A DNA stretch of 64,000 nucleotides from Candidatus Zixiibacteriota bacterium (lineage in GTDB: Bacteria; Zixibacteria; MSB-5A5; GN15; FEB-12): assembly GCA_035380245.1 (NCBI GenBank), contig DAOSXA010000003.1:186001-250000 (forward strand), read 5' to 3'. The notes beneath the pieces are model-generated. The model had not been told where the DNA came from. It made no database searches and was given only the letters and a program-made list of their open reading frames with translations. The translations under genes were made by a program, and so were the position numbers. The stretch's first letter is position 1; each line of letters begins with the position of its first letter. This document shows positions 34,294 to 44,133 of the stretch, piece after piece.

Positions 34294-35606
34294 TGGCCGG
34301 TAACAAATACGATCTGGTAATTCGCGGCGGCCGGGTTATCGATCCCGCCCTTGGATTTGGTAAGGATGCCTCGGTGTTTATCAAGGATGGTCTGATTGCC
34401 AAGGTAGAGTCGGATGACAAGGTCAAGGAAAGGGAGATCAAGACCCTCGCTCCCGAAAACATCATCGATGCGACCAATATGCTCGTGGTGCCGGGACTGA
34501 TCGACATGCATGTACACTTGCGAGAGCCGGGGCGTGAGGATGCCGAGACGATTGAGTCCGGTTGCCGGGCGGCTGCAGCCGGCGGGTTTACTTCGATTTG
34601 CTGTATGCCGAACACTAATCCGAGAATTGACAATCAGGAAACGGTCAAGTTCGTACAGGCTCGAGCCCAGTCGGCTGATGCCCGCGTTTACGTTGTCGGA
34701 GCGATCACCAAAGGGATCGAGGGCAAGGAACTGGCTGAAATTGGCGACCTGGTCAAGATGGGAGCCGTTGCAATTACCGACGACGGCAATTATGTCCAGA
34801 ACCCGGCGATCATGCGCCGTGCGCTCGAATACTCGACTATGTTCAACATCCCGGTCATGGAACATGCCGAAGACCAGTTCCTCTCTGAGGGAACCGTTAT
34901 GAACGAGTCGTTCCAATCTACTCGCCTTGGCATGAAAGGAACGCCTCCGGTGGCCGAGGAAATCGCCGTTTTGCGAGATATCGCGTTGGCTCGTCTGACC
35001 GGTGCTCGTTTGCATATTCAGCATGTGTCGACACGCGGGGCGGTGGAGGCTATCCGCAAAGCCAAGGCTGAAGGACTCCCGATTACGGCCGAAGCGACAC
35101 CTCATCACCTGATTCTGACCGACGATGAGATTGGTAAGACCTTCTCAACTTCGCTGCGGGTCAATCCTCCTTTGCGCAGTGCTGAGGATCGGGATGGGGT
35201 GGTTGAAGGTTTGATTGACGGTACGATAGACTGTATCGCTTCGGATCATGCCCCGCATCCGCAGGAGGACAAAGACTGCGAGTTCGACCAGGCGCCGGCT
35301 GGGATGATCGGTCTGGAAACCACCTTGGGATTGGTTAAAACCTTCTTGATCGACAAGGGTTACCTGAGCTGGGCTGATGCTGTTCGCAAGCTGACAATCA
35401 ACCCGGCCAGGATTCTTGGTCTTCCGGGAGGTACTTTGGCCGACGGTGCTCCGGCTGATATTACGATCATCGACCCGGACAAGAAATGGACGGTCAACGC
35501 CGCCAAGTTCCTGTCCCAGTCGTTTAATTCGCCTTTTATCGGATGGAAACTGTCAGGACGGGCTCACATGACCATCATGGGTGGTCGTATTACCTTCCAA
35601 TCTTAG
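34293..35606 (+). CDS. pyrC: Dihydroorotase
   Basis: A 437-residue class I amidohydrolase. The first metal ligands are in IDMHVHLREPGRED and the catalytic Asp is in IASDHAPHP. It closes carbamoyl aspartate to dihydroorotate. Length and motifs fit the longer class I type often encoded next to pyrB. A stable hairpin follows the stop. Confidence 0.95.
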   Translation: MAGNKYDLVIRGGRVIDPALGFGKDASVFIKDGLIAKVESDDKVKEREIKTLAPENIIDATNMLVVPGLIDMHVHLREPGREDAETIESGCRAAAAGGFTSICCMPNTNPRIDNQETVKFVQARAQSADARVYVVGAITKGIEGKELAEIGDLVKMGAVAITDDGNYVQNPAIMRRALEYSTMFNIPVMEHAEDQFLSEGTVMNESFQSTRLGMKGTPPVAEEIAVLRDIALARLTGARLHIQHVSTRGAVEAIRKAKAEGLPITAEATPHHLILTDDEIGKTFSTSLRVNPPLRSAEDRDGVVEGLIDGTIDCIASDHAPHPQEDKDCEFDQAPAGMIGLETTLGLVKTFLIDKGYLSWADAVRKLTINPARILGLPGGTLADGAPADITIIDPDKKWTVNAAKFLSQSFNSPFIGWKLSGRAHMTIMGGRITFQS

Positions 35607-35618
35607 ATATCGTTTTGC

Positions 35619-35653
35619 ACAATGGGGGATGTCATTTTGACATCCCCCATTGT
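35619..35653 (+). terminator. Perfect 16-pair hairpin after pyrC
   Basis: ACAATGGGGGATGTCA, a TTT loop and TGACATCCCCCATTGT pair completely. The bases after it (CTTCCCCGG) are a poor U tract, so it may act as a weak terminator or as an RNA 3' end stabiliser. It lies 12 bases past the pyrC stop. Confidence 0.55.
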
Positions 35654-35699
35654 CTTCCCCGGAGTTTTTTAAGTTGGCCGTTTGCGAAAGACGGCAGGC

Positions 35700-35728
35700 T
35701 TGACACATTGCAGGTGTGCTTCTATCTT
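35700..35728 (+). promoter_or_regulatory. Sigma70-type promoter for the DegT-led envelope run
   Basis: A perfect TTGACA, a 17-base spacer and TATCTT. Transcription would start near 35735, about 15 bases before the ATG at 35750. No terminator is seen from here until 53023. Confidence 0.6.
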
Positions 35729-35749
35729 GTTGGCGGCAAAGGAAAAACT

Positions 35750-36859
35750 ATGAAAATCAACTACCTGGACCTTCCCGCTCAATATCAATCAATCAAAACG
35801 GAAATCGATCAGGCGATTCAGGCTGTTTTGGATAAATCGGCCTATGTCTTGGGACAAGCAGTGGCTGATTTCGAAGGAGAATTCGCCAATTTCTGTGATG
35901 TCTCTTACTGTGCCGGCGTGAACAGCGGAACTTCGGCGTTGTTGCTGGCGCTGCGAGCGCTTGATATCGGCCCCGGAGATGAGGTAATAACGGCTGCAAA
36001 CACCTTTGTGGCTACTGCCGCGGCTATCGTTCATGCTGGAGCACAACCGGTGCTGGTCGATGTCGATCCGGTCAGCCGTAATATCGATCCGGAACTGGTT
36101 TCCATGGCCATTTCATCAAGAACCCGAGCGATTATCCCGGTCCATCTCTACGGTTGTCCGGCCGACATGAATTCCATTCTGAAATTGGCCGGTCGTTACG
36201 GTCTTTCCGTGATAGAAGATGCCGCTCAAGCTCAGGGAGCTCGCTATCGCGGGCTGCGCACCGGTAGTATGGGACATATCGCCGCTTTTTCATTTTATCC
36301 CGGGAAAAACCTCGGAGCATACGGTGAAGCGGGGGCGATAACAACCGACGATCAGAAACTCGATGAAACCGTGCGGATGTTGCGCGATCACGGCTCCAAA
36401 CAAAAATATGTCCACGAACTATTAGGATACAACGCCCGGATGGAAGGAATCCAGGGTGCGGTGTTGAACGTTAAACTCCGTTATCTCGAAAAATGGAATC
36501 GCGAACGCAACCGGGTGGCGGCGCTTTATAACCAACTGCTGTCTGATCTCCCGATCACCCTCCCGAATATGGCTGACGATGATATCGAACAAGTTTTTCA
36601 TGTCTATGTTATCGAGACCGATCGTCGTGATGAACTTCAGGCTTTCCTCGCTAAGGAAGGCGTGCCCAGCCTTATTCATTATCCGATTCCCATACATCTC
36701 CAGAAGGCTTTCGATTACCTGAACTATCGAAAAGGCGAATTCCCGGTGACTGAACGGCTGGCCGATCAGGTTCTGTCGCTGCCGATCTATCCGGAAATAA
36801 CCGACGAGCAGGTAACCTTTGTGGCGGGGAAGGTGAAGTCGTTCTTTGGCGCGCATTAA
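35750..36859 (+). CDS. DegT/DnrJ/EryC1/StrS-family sugar aminotransferase
   Basis: 369 residues from the ATG at 35750; the same frame extends upstream into pyrC, but AAAGGAAAAACT just before the ATG and the homology-like start MKINYLDLPAQYQSIKTEID favour this site. The PLP lysine is in SFYPGKNLGAYGEAGAI. Such enzymes aminate keto-sugar nucleotides such as UDP- or dTDP-keto-hexoses for surface glycans. The exact sugar cannot be read off. It leads the membrane glycosylation genes. Confidence 0.9.
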   Translation: MKINYLDLPAQYQSIKTEIDQAIQAVLDKSAYVLGQAVADFEGEFANFCDVSYCAGVNSGTSALLLALRALDIGPGDEVITAANTFVATAAAIVHAGAQPVLVDVDPVSRNIDPELVSMAISSRTRAIIPVHLYGCPADMNSILKLAGRYGLSVIEDAAQAQGARYRGLRTGSMGHIAAFSFYPGKNLGAYGEAGAITTDDQKLDETVRMLRDHGSKQKYVHELLGYNARMEGIQGAVLNVKLRYLEKWNRERNRVAALYNQLLSDLPITLPNMADDDIEQVFHVYVIETDRRDELQAFLAKEGVPSLIHYPIPIHLQKAFDYLNYRKGEFPVTERLADQVLSLPIYPEITDEQVTFVAGKVKSFFGAH

Positions 36860-38990
36860 CCTCCGACATTTCAGATTATCACGCCTCGACTGGGCTTGTC
36901 TGGCGTTGCTTGTCGTGTTGCTGGTTTTTCGTTTATGGAATCTCGATGCCGATCCGCCGGGTGATCTTTCCGGATCATCTGATGTTTATACTGATCCTCC
37001 TCAATATACCTTGTTTGCCAAGCAGTATGTGCAATCCGGTGAGTTGAATCCGTTTCACGATGACCGCCGGGTGTTTTTCGTTAAATCCGTGGTTACAGCT
37101 TTAGCCGTGGTTGTTTTTAAAATCATCGGGGTGGGATTATGGCAATCTAATTTTGTCGGATTGCTTCTTTCGTTCGGTTCACTTCTCCTGTTCTTTTTAT
37201 TTGTTCGAAAAATATCAGGTTCTCTGGCCGGGCTGCTCTTTCTCCTTTTGGTCGGACTGAATTACAACCAGCTTTTTTATGGCCGGTTGCCGTTTCTGGA
37301 ACATGCCATGTCGTTTTTCGCCATACTTGCGGCGGTATTGCTGGTTTACCGAAAGAGCATGTTGGCGCATCTGTTGGCCGGCGCCGCACTTGCAGTTGGT
37401 ATATTCTTCGGTAAAGTGGTCGGCACGGTGTTTCTGTTTCCGTTTGCCTGTCTTTTATTTTATCAATTCTGGCTCGACTACCGAGGAGAAACGCTTAAAT
37501 CGCGCCTGGTGAGGCCGGGTGCTTTTGTGGCGGGATTCGCTGTAGTTGTGGTGTTCTGGTTGTTTTTCAGTTATATCCCGGCTCAGTCGCAAGTGGGGGG
37601 ATATATCCAGGAGCAGGCAGTTGAGCTTTACGGTGCTCCTGAGGGACTTCAGTCGTTCGATGACTTCGTGTGGAAAATGGTCTCGTTCGGGGTGCGGTCA
37701 AATTTGTTTCCGCGTATGTCGACTATCGCTTTGCTCGGCGTGATCTTTCTCGGGATGATTTTTTATCATGTTGGCCGCAAAGTAAGCTGGCGAGAGGGAT
37801 TCGGACGTTTCAACAGCGGCCATCTGTTCATGGCCGCGATGATTGTTGCTTTTTTCGGCTCTATGGCTATCTGGAATTATCGACCGTTACGCTATGAACT
37901 GGTGTTGATTTTTCCATTCTGCGGCGGCGCGGCGGTGGTTCTGTCGACTTTATGGCAAACATGGTCGGAACCGAAGGCGGAAAAAACGCCCTGGTTGTTC
38001 TATGTTCTGTTCTATCCGGCAGTGATGGTGACGTTGAGCCAGACCTTTTCAGGCCTCTCTCGTCGGCTCGATTATAATTTTACATTCGATGAGAATAAGT
38101 ATATGCTGGGAGTCCTCTCGCTAATACTTACGGTTCTGACAGGTGTTTTAGTGAACATTCACAAAAAAGGGAAGATCCCATATATCCCGATTATTTGGCG
38201 AGTAGTGATGGTATGCATCGTGGTCGGGGTTCTGATTGCCGGGGGCAGCAGCTATGCCGCCTGGTGGAGTAATCCCACTTTCACTCTTCGTGACAACTCG
38301 CATGATATCGCGATGATTCTCCCTCCTGATGCGGTTTTATCCGGACCCTTCGCTCCCCAATTCTCATTGTCCAACGATCTGGGAACGGTAATTCACATGT
38401 TCGGTGTGGCTCAGGCCGACAGTAATCTTTTCAAACGTTTCCCGGTGACGCATCTGTTAGTGGATGAAGCAAATGAAAACCGAGCTCGTGATGACTATTC
38501 TCATATCATGAGTGGCGCTACCCATGTAGTTACTTATTACGTTGGTAAGAAACGGGTGCGTCTTTATCGTATCGCCTATCAGACGGATAATCCGCAGACC
38601 ACCCAATACAAGCGCTCGGCGTTCGAAAGGGCGGTCGATTTGTATAACGAAGGAAGCCTGGTTTTAGCCAATCGCCTCTTAATCGATTTTATCAAGGGGC
38701 ACCCACAGAACATCTCCGGTTACCTGATGATGTACGAAATGGCCAAGGCTGGTGGTTTCTACGAAGATGCCGAAGCGTTGCTGAAAAAAGCTATTGAGTT
38801 TTCACCGACCAACTACAATCTTAATGCGACGCTTGCGGTTTTCTATAAGGAGAGATACGAGGAAACTGCCGATACCCGGTATAAGTCATTGGGATTGGAG
38901 TATTTCGAAATTGCTGAGAAGCTCGCCCCGACCGTCAAAAAGGTTCAGGAAGAGCGTCTCGAACTAGAGGATGTCGATCTTGCCCCCTGA
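36846..38990 (+). CDS. GT-C type membrane glycosyltransferase with C-terminal TPR
   Basis: A 714-residue membrane protein, TTG start overlapping the aminotransferase by 14 bases. About twelve helices follow; the first outer loop carries acidic residues (DADPPGDLSGSSDVYTDPPQ) where GT-C enzymes hold the catalytic Asp. The C-terminal 120 residues form TPR-like helices (AVDLYNEGSLVLANRLLIDF, YEDAEALLKKAIEFSP, LEYFEIAEKLAP). It probably moves a sugar from a polyprenyl phosphate to an acceptor outside the membrane. The acceptor is unknown. Confidence 0.75.
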   Translation: MARINLRHFRLSRLDWACLALLVVLLVFRLWNLDADPPGDLSGSSDVYTDPPQYTLFAKQYVQSGELNPFHDDRRVFFVKSVVTALAVVVFKIIGVGLWQSNFVGLLLSFGSLLLFFLFVRKISGSLAGLLFLLLVGLNYNQLFYGRLPFLEHAMSFFAILAAVLLVYRKSMLAHLLAGAALAVGIFFGKVVGTVFLFPFACLLFYQFWLDYRGETLKSRLVRPGAFVAGFAVVVVFWLFFSYIPAQSQVGGYIQEQAVELYGAPEGLQSFDDFVWKMVSFGVRSNLFPRMSTIALLGVIFLGMIFYHVGRKVSWREGFGRFNSGHLFMAAMIVAFFGSMAIWNYRPLRYELVLIFPFCGGAAVVLSTLWQTWSEPKAEKTPWLFYVLFYPAVMVTLSQTFSGLSRRLDYNFTFDENKYMLGVLSLILTVLTGVLVNIHKKGKIPYIPIIWRVVMVCIVVGVLIAGGSSYAAWWSNPTFTLRDNSHDIAMILPPDAVLSGPFAPQFSLSNDLGTVIHMFGVAQADSNLFKRFPVTHLLVDEANENRARDDYSHIMSGATHVVTYYVGKKRVRLYRIAYQTDNPQTTQYKRSAFERAVDLYNEGSLVLANRLLIDFIKGHPQNISGYLMMYEMAKAGGFYEDAEALLKKAIEFSPTNYNLNATLAVFYKERYEETADTRYKSLGLEYFEIAEKLAPTVKKVQEERLELEDVDLAP

Positions 38991-39948
38991 ACAAACAGCC
39001 CGACTGATTGTGTCAACCATTGTTCCGGCGATGAACGAAGAGGGAAATATCGCCGAATTTTGTGCTCAATTCGATAAGATGCGACAACAGGTCAGGGAGT
39101 ATGAGCTGGAATTGGTGTATATCGATGATGGCTCTACCGATGGAACCCTGGCGGCTATCAAAGAAGCGGCACAGAAATACGATTTCGTTCGCTATGCTGT
39201 TCATGCCCGTAATCGAGGATTGACAGAGGCTCTCCAAACCGGATTTAGTGCTGCCAGGGGAGAGATATTTGTTTTTTATCCGGCCGATTTACAGTTTTTA
39301 CCGGAGGATATTCCCTCACTGGTCAAGCCGATTCTCGACGGTGCCGATGTCTGCACCGGGTGGAAACACGGAAAATACAAAAAACGGTTCGTATCGTCTG
39401 TCTACAACTGGATCTCACGCAAGATTTTCAACCTGAAAGTGCACGACCTGAACTCCTGTAAAGCTTTTCGCCGTGAAGTGGTCGAGAGCATTTTTATGCG
39501 CCGCGATTGGCATCGTTATATCGTGGTCCTGGCGGCGGCCGAGGGATACCGAATTGCCGAAGTTAAAGTTCCGCTCTATGATCGCAACTGGGGCAGTTCC
39601 AAATTCTCGTCGATCTGGCGCATTCCCGTCGGTGTGCTGGATATGCTGGCCGTGAAGTTTCAACTTACGTTCCTGCGTAAACCGCTTCTCTTCTTTGGTA
39701 TGGTTGGCAGCGTTATCCTCTTCCTGGGAGTATTGGTTGGACTCTGGGCGGTCTACTTGCGCTATGTCGTGGGCGAAGGACAGAGACCGCTTCTATATCT
39801 GGTAATTCTGCTGGTCGGAATAGGTATGGCGCTCTTTATGATGGGTTTCATGGCCGAAGGCCAGACAGCCATTAAAGAAGAACTTTCCGATCTGCGGCGA
39901 AAGGTGCAGCGACAACTCAAAGATAACTCGGATCGCGAGCAGTCTTAG
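38971..39948 (+). CDS. Family 2 glycosyltransferase with two C-terminal membrane helices
   Basis: 325 residues. The GT-A core shows STIVPAMNEEGN, YIDDGSTDGT and a DLQFLPED metal-binding region. Two helices at the end (FFGMVGSVILFLGVLVGLW, LVILLVGIGMALFMMGF) match DPM1/CsbB-like enzymes that load a sugar onto polyprenyl phosphate. It likely makes the lipid donor for the neighbouring GT-C protein. It overlaps the gene before it by 20 bases. Confidence 0.85.
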   Translation: MSILPPEQTARLIVSTIVPAMNEEGNIAEFCAQFDKMRQQVREYELELVYIDDGSTDGTLAAIKEAAQKYDFVRYAVHARNRGLTEALQTGFSAARGEIFVFYPADLQFLPEDIPSLVKPILDGADVCTGWKHGKYKKRFVSSVYNWISRKIFNLKVHDLNSCKAFRREVVESIFMRRDWHRYIVVLAAAEGYRIAEVKVPLYDRNWGSSKFSSIWRIPVGVLDMLAVKFQLTFLRKPLLFFGMVGSVILFLGVLVGLWAVYLRYVVGEGQRPLLYLVILLVGIGMALFMMGFMAEGQTAIKEELSDLRRKVQRQLKDNSDREQS

Positions 39949-39981
39949 CGAGAGGACCTGGTTATCGGCAAGCAATCGGCC

Positions 39982-40908
39982 ATGTCGTTCAAAAAGGCGG
40001 TCGGTCTCGTTCTGAAACTTCTGCTGACCGCTGTTATTGTTTTCTTTCTCTTCCGACAGATTTCACACCACTGGCAGGAGATCAAGGATTTCGATTGGGA
40101 GATCTCATGGCTGCCATTGATTGGTTCAATTCTGGTCGGGCTGGCTACTTTTCTAATTATGGCTTCTAACTGGCAGAGCCTGATTGCCGGATTCGGGCAT
40201 CGCATCAGCCTTCTCAAGTCATTCCGGATATTCTACCTGTCGGATATGGGTCGTTATATCCCTGGCAAAATCTGGCCGTTGATGGGTATTCTCTATATGA
40301 CCAAAAAGGAGGGCGTACCGCCGGAGCAGGCAACGGCCTCATTTGTGCTGATCCAACTGTTTGCCATACCGGCTTCGTTTTTGTTGTTTGCACTGGCCGT
40401 CCAGTTCGAACCACGGATTCTCGTGGATCAGGTAGCCCTGTTAGGGGAATGGTCCGCCTGGTTGTTTACTGCTTGTTTGCTGATTGGGGTGGTTGTGCTG
40501 GTGCTTTGGCCGAAGCGCCTTCTATCGCTGTTAAATGTTGTACTGCGGCGATTTAGCCGTCCTGAGATAGTCTTCGAACTGGACAAAAAGGTTGCCCTGC
40601 AACTGTTTGTTCGTTATTCTTTGGGCTGGTTCATGTACGGGCTGGCCTTCTATCTTTTCCTTGAAGCCTTTGCGCCCGAGGCAGACATACGCCTGATTGC
40701 GGCTGTTGGTGTGTTTAATGCCGCCTATCAAATCGGGTATCTGGCCTTGTTCGCACCGGGAGGATTCGGCCCGCGAGAGTTGGTAATGGGCTTCATGCTG
40801 GCGCCTTTTCTGGGACCAGTGGCGCCGGCAATAGCTATCATGGCTCGTTTGTGGGCCATTATCGTGGAAGTGACGGCAGCGTTGATCGCTTTGATGATTA
40901 GAAAGTAG
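39982..40908 (+). CDS. Lysylphosphatidylglycerol synthase TM-region (UPF0104) family membrane protein
   Basis: A 308-residue protein with about eight helices and no soluble domain. DMGRYIPGKIWPLMG and APGGFGPRELVMG are the family signatures. Members include AglD-like and MprF flippase-like proteins; next to two lipid-linked sugar synthases a flippase for the polyprenyl-phosphate sugar is a reasonable inference. It lies 33 bases after the glycosyltransferase gene. Confidence 0.8.
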   Translation: MSFKKAVGLVLKLLLTAVIVFFLFRQISHHWQEIKDFDWEISWLPLIGSILVGLATFLIMASNWQSLIAGFGHRISLLKSFRIFYLSDMGRYIPGKIWPLMGILYMTKKEGVPPEQATASFVLIQLFAIPASFLLFALAVQFEPRILVDQVALLGEWSAWLFTACLLIGVVVLVLWPKRLLSLLNVVLRRFSRPEIVFELDKKVALQLFVRYSLGWFMYGLAFYLFLEAFAPEADIRLIAAVGVFNAAYQIGYLALFAPGGFGPRELVMGFMLAPFLGPVAPAIAIMARLWAIIVEVTAALIALMIRK

Positions 40909-40921
40909 AGCGGAGACCGAT

Positions 40922-43402
40922 TTGGCGAAAAAAGAGAGAATGAAAAGAACTCCCTCCGGACGTACCATCCGGTTTGATCTGGAACAATCTCCCTGGTTTG
41001 CCCCGGCCATATTTGTCCTGTTCCTGATCGGCATCCTCGTGCTCTTCAGCGATTTTATCTTCTCGGACAAGATGCTCTATGGCTCCGACACGATTCAGGC
41101 CGGTGTCTTTTTCCGGGCAATGCTGGTTAACCATGTCAAAGAATTCGGCACAGTACCGCAATGGAATCCCTATATTTTCTGTGGTATGCCGTATATCGAA
41201 GCCTTCCACGGCGACATTTTCTACCCCTTATCGTCACTCAAGTATTTAGGCAATTTCTACCGCATGCTGGGTATGAACCTGGTGTTGCATATCTTCCTGG
41301 CCGGAGTGTTTATGTACCTGGCGGCGCGGCGGTTCAAGCTCTCCAAAATCGCAGCCCTGATCTCAGCCGCCTGCTATATGTTTGCAGCTTATCTGGTATC
41401 AATGGTAGCGCCGGGGCACGACGGTAAAATTTTTGTGACGGCGTTGTTCCCGCTGGCAGTCTTTTTCCTCAAGGGTGGTTTTGATTTCAGCGGTCTCAAG
41501 TCGTTCTTTCAGTTTTCTATGCTCGGTCTCGTGATCGGCTGCATTATTTTATCTCCCCATCCTCAGATGTCCTATTACACTCTCTGGGCCGTGGCGTTTT
41601 ACGCTGCTTATCGGTTGATTCTGATGTTGCGAGCGAAACGCCCGATTATTTCCATTATTAATCCCGCATTACTGACAGTTTATGCGGTGGTGATAGGATT
41701 ATTGCTTTCGGCGATCCAGTTCTATCCCGGTTTCTTGTATACGACAAATTATTCCCCTCGCGCCGACTCCAAGTCCGGTTGGCAATGGTCGACATCTTGG
41801 TCGCTGCATGAGGAAGAAGCGTTTGGTCTCATTATTCCCGAGTTCGCCGGGACACAGGCCCAGGAGAAAGATCTGTATTACTGGGGACGGAATGCTTTTA
41901 AGGACAATTGTGAATCAGTCGGTGTCATCACGTTGTTTTTAGCTCTGCTTGGTTTGTTTTTCAGCCGCCGCAAGTCGGCGTATTTTTGGGGAGGATTGGC
42001 GCTCTTTGCCTTGATCTATGCTCTCGGTGCTACGACACCGATTTATTATCTGTTTTATTGGATCATCCCAAAAGTCAAATCACTCCGGGCGCCGTCAATG
42101 ATCATGTTCCTTTTTTCATTCTCGGGAGCACTGTTGGCCGGCATGGCTATTCAGTATGTGCGTGACTGGGTCGACGGCAAGATTCCGAAAGAGGAACGAC
42201 GTGACAGCAAATGGTTCGATTATATCCTGTTCGGTTTCCCAGGTCTCCTGCTGCTGATTGCTCTGGCATTTTCCGCTGCAGGCCGAGGCATGCTTTCATT
42301 ATGGGCCTCTATTTTCTACAGCGAGGCATCCACCACGATGGTCGCGCAGGGGATCAGCAAGTTCGACCTGGCGCTGCATCAGTTGCCGCATATTCAGTCC
42401 GGCGCCTGGATGGCGTTCATTTTTACGGCTCTCACGGCCGCTTTGATCTGGTTGTATCGCGAGCGCAAAGCCGGTCCGGCGATATTGATCGGTTTGATTT
42501 TATTACCGATGATCGACGGCATCAGATTCGACAGTCGTTTTATAGATACGATTGATCCGGCTCGTTATTGGTCCGCGAATCCGGTTTCTGATTTTCTGGA
42601 AAAACAACCGGGACATTATCGCACGATGAACCTCGGCGCTCTCCCGGCCGATATGCTGCCGTTCCACGAGATTGAAGTGGTCACCGGTTATCATGGTAAC
42701 CAATTACGCTGGTTCGATGCTCTTTTAGGTGGTCCGGGCGCTCCCAACGAAACCAATCCGTACCTGCTCAATCTGGCTTCGGCACGGTTCCTGGTTTATC
42801 CCTCCAATGCACAAATTCCACCTGGATATTTCGGCGACCAACCCGTGTTACAGGCTGCAAGTTTTGGCAGTATCACCGTTAGCGAGAACCTTAATGCCCT
42901 GCCGCCGGTTTACCTGGTTGATTCTTTTGAGATAGTAAATAACCGGGATCTGATATACCCGCTGATACTCGATGGCGCGATTGACTTCCGTAAGGTGGTC
43001 TATCTCGAACAAGAGCCTCCGATCTCAATAGCGCCCGGCGCCGATTCGGGTGCGATCGATTCCGCCTGGATCAGCCAATGGGCCATGGACTCCGTCACCG
43101 TAAATATGATTTGTTCGAGTAATCGCCTGCTGGTAATGACTGATAACTATTACCCGGCCTGGCAAGTAACGGTCGATGGACAATCCGCAGAATTGTTACG
43201 GGCTTACGGGACCTTCCGCGCCGTAGCCTTACCTGCCGGAACGCAGGAGGTTGTCTTCCGGTATAATTCCCAAGTGTATGCAACCGGCAAGCTGGTTACC
43301 ACCCTGACCGCAATCTATCTTATCCTGGTCATCGCCGGATTCGGCGTAATGACCTATCGCAAGAGACCGGAACAAGCAGAGGAGACTTCCGAAAACGCAT
43401 GA
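40922..43402 (+). CDS. YfhO-family membrane glycosyltransferase
   Basis: 826 residues. The TTG start has GCGGAG upstream. After one helix the outer loop reads YGSDTIQAG and PQWNPYIFCGMPY, a YfhO hallmark. About a dozen helices and a C-terminal extracytoplasmic beta domain (TDNYYPAWQVTVDG, YNSQVYATGK) with a last helix follow. In Firmicutes YfhO adds sugars from polyprenyl phosphate to teichoic acids. Here the acceptor is unknown. It overlaps the next gene by four bases. Confidence 0.85.
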   Translation: MAKKERMKRTPSGRTIRFDLEQSPWFAPAIFVLFLIGILVLFSDFIFSDKMLYGSDTIQAGVFFRAMLVNHVKEFGTVPQWNPYIFCGMPYIEAFHGDIFYPLSSLKYLGNFYRMLGMNLVLHIFLAGVFMYLAARRFKLSKIAALISAACYMFAAYLVSMVAPGHDGKIFVTALFPLAVFFLKGGFDFSGLKSFFQFSMLGLVIGCIILSPHPQMSYYTLWAVAFYAAYRLILMLRAKRPIISIINPALLTVYAVVIGLLLSAIQFYPGFLYTTNYSPRADSKSGWQWSTSWSLHEEEAFGLIIPEFAGTQAQEKDLYYWGRNAFKDNCESVGVITLFLALLGLFFSRRKSAYFWGGLALFALIYALGATTPIYYLFYWIIPKVKSLRAPSMIMFLFSFSGALLAGMAIQYVRDWVDGKIPKEERRDSKWFDYILFGFPGLLLLIALAFSAAGRGMLSLWASIFYSEASTTMVAQGISKFDLALHQLPHIQSGAWMAFIFTALTAALIWLYRERKAGPAILIGLILLPMIDGIRFDSRFIDTIDPARYWSANPVSDFLEKQPGHYRTMNLGALPADMLPFHEIEVVTGYHGNQLRWFDALLGGPGAPNETNPYLLNLASARFLVYPSNAQIPPGYFGDQPVLQAASFGSITVSENLNALPPVYLVDSFEIVNNRDLIYPLILDGAIDFRKVVYLEQEPPISIAPGADSGAIDSAWISQWAMDSVTVNMICSSNRLLVMTDNYYPAWQVTVDGQSAELLRAYGTFRAVALPAGTQEVVFRYNSQVYATGKLVTTLTAIYLILVIAGFGVMTYRKRPEQAEETSENA

Positions 43403-44127
43403 GCCCGTCACAACGCGCCCTGATTATCTTCCCGACCTACAACGAACGGGATAATATCGAGAAGATCGTTCACGCTGTCCTGCCGATGGACCCGCGAATA
43501 AACATTCTGATTGTTGACGACAGCTCACCTGACGGCACCGGTGAGATTGCCGATGTTCTGGCAGCCTCTGAGAAAAAGGTCAACGTAATGCACCGCCCGA
43601 ACAAGGAAGGGCTGGGGAAGGCTTATATAGCCGGATTCCGTTGGGCGATAGAGCATCAATACGACTTCATCTTCGAGATGGATGCCGACTTCTCTCACGG
43701 TCCGGAATATCTCCGAGACTTCCTGCGCGAAATCCAGGAATACGACGTCGTGATCGGCTCTCGCTATATTCGAGGTGTCAATGTTATCAACTGGCCCATG
43801 TCGCGTCTGTTGCTTTCATACTTCGCCAATTTGTATACTCGCATAGTAACCGGCTTACCACTCAAGGACGCTACCGGCGGCTTCAAATGCTTCCGTCGTG
43901 AAGTGCTCGAAGCGATCAATCTCAACGAGGCGCAATCATCCGGTTATGTTTTTCAGATTGAGATGTCAATGCGAGCCTGGAAAAAAGGCTTCCGCATCAA
44001 GGAAATCCCGATCATTTTCGTCGACCGCACTGCCGGCGAATCCAAGATGTCGAAAAAGATCATGCGTGAGGCGATCTGGATGGTCTGGTGGTTACGGATT
44101 AAGTCGATGTTCGGAAAACTAGGCTAA
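43399..44127 (+). CDS. Polyprenol monophosphomannose synthase (DPM1-like)
   Basis: A 242-residue soluble family 2 glycosyltransferase. FPTYNERDNIEKIV, VDDSSPDGTGEIAD, MDADFSHGPEYL, GSRYIRG and ATGGFKCFRREVLE match bacterial Ppm1/Dpm1 closely. It transfers mannose from GDP-mannose to polyprenyl phosphate on the cytoplasmic face. It has no membrane helices of its own. The product would feed a GT-C enzyme such as YfhO or the TPR-tailed protein. Confidence 0.9.
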   Translation: MSPSQRALIIFPTYNERDNIEKIVHAVLPMDPRINILIVDDSSPDGTGEIADVLAASEKKVNVMHRPNKEGLGKAYIAGFRWAIEHQYDFIFEMDADFSHGPEYLRDFLREIQEYDVVIGSRYIRGVNVINWPMSRLLLSYFANLYTRIVTGLPLKDATGGFKCFRREVLEAINLNEAQSSGYVFQIEMSMRAWKKGFRIKEIPIIFVDRTAGESKMSKKIMREAIWMVWWLRIKSMFGKLG

Positions 44128-44133
44128 GACGGC

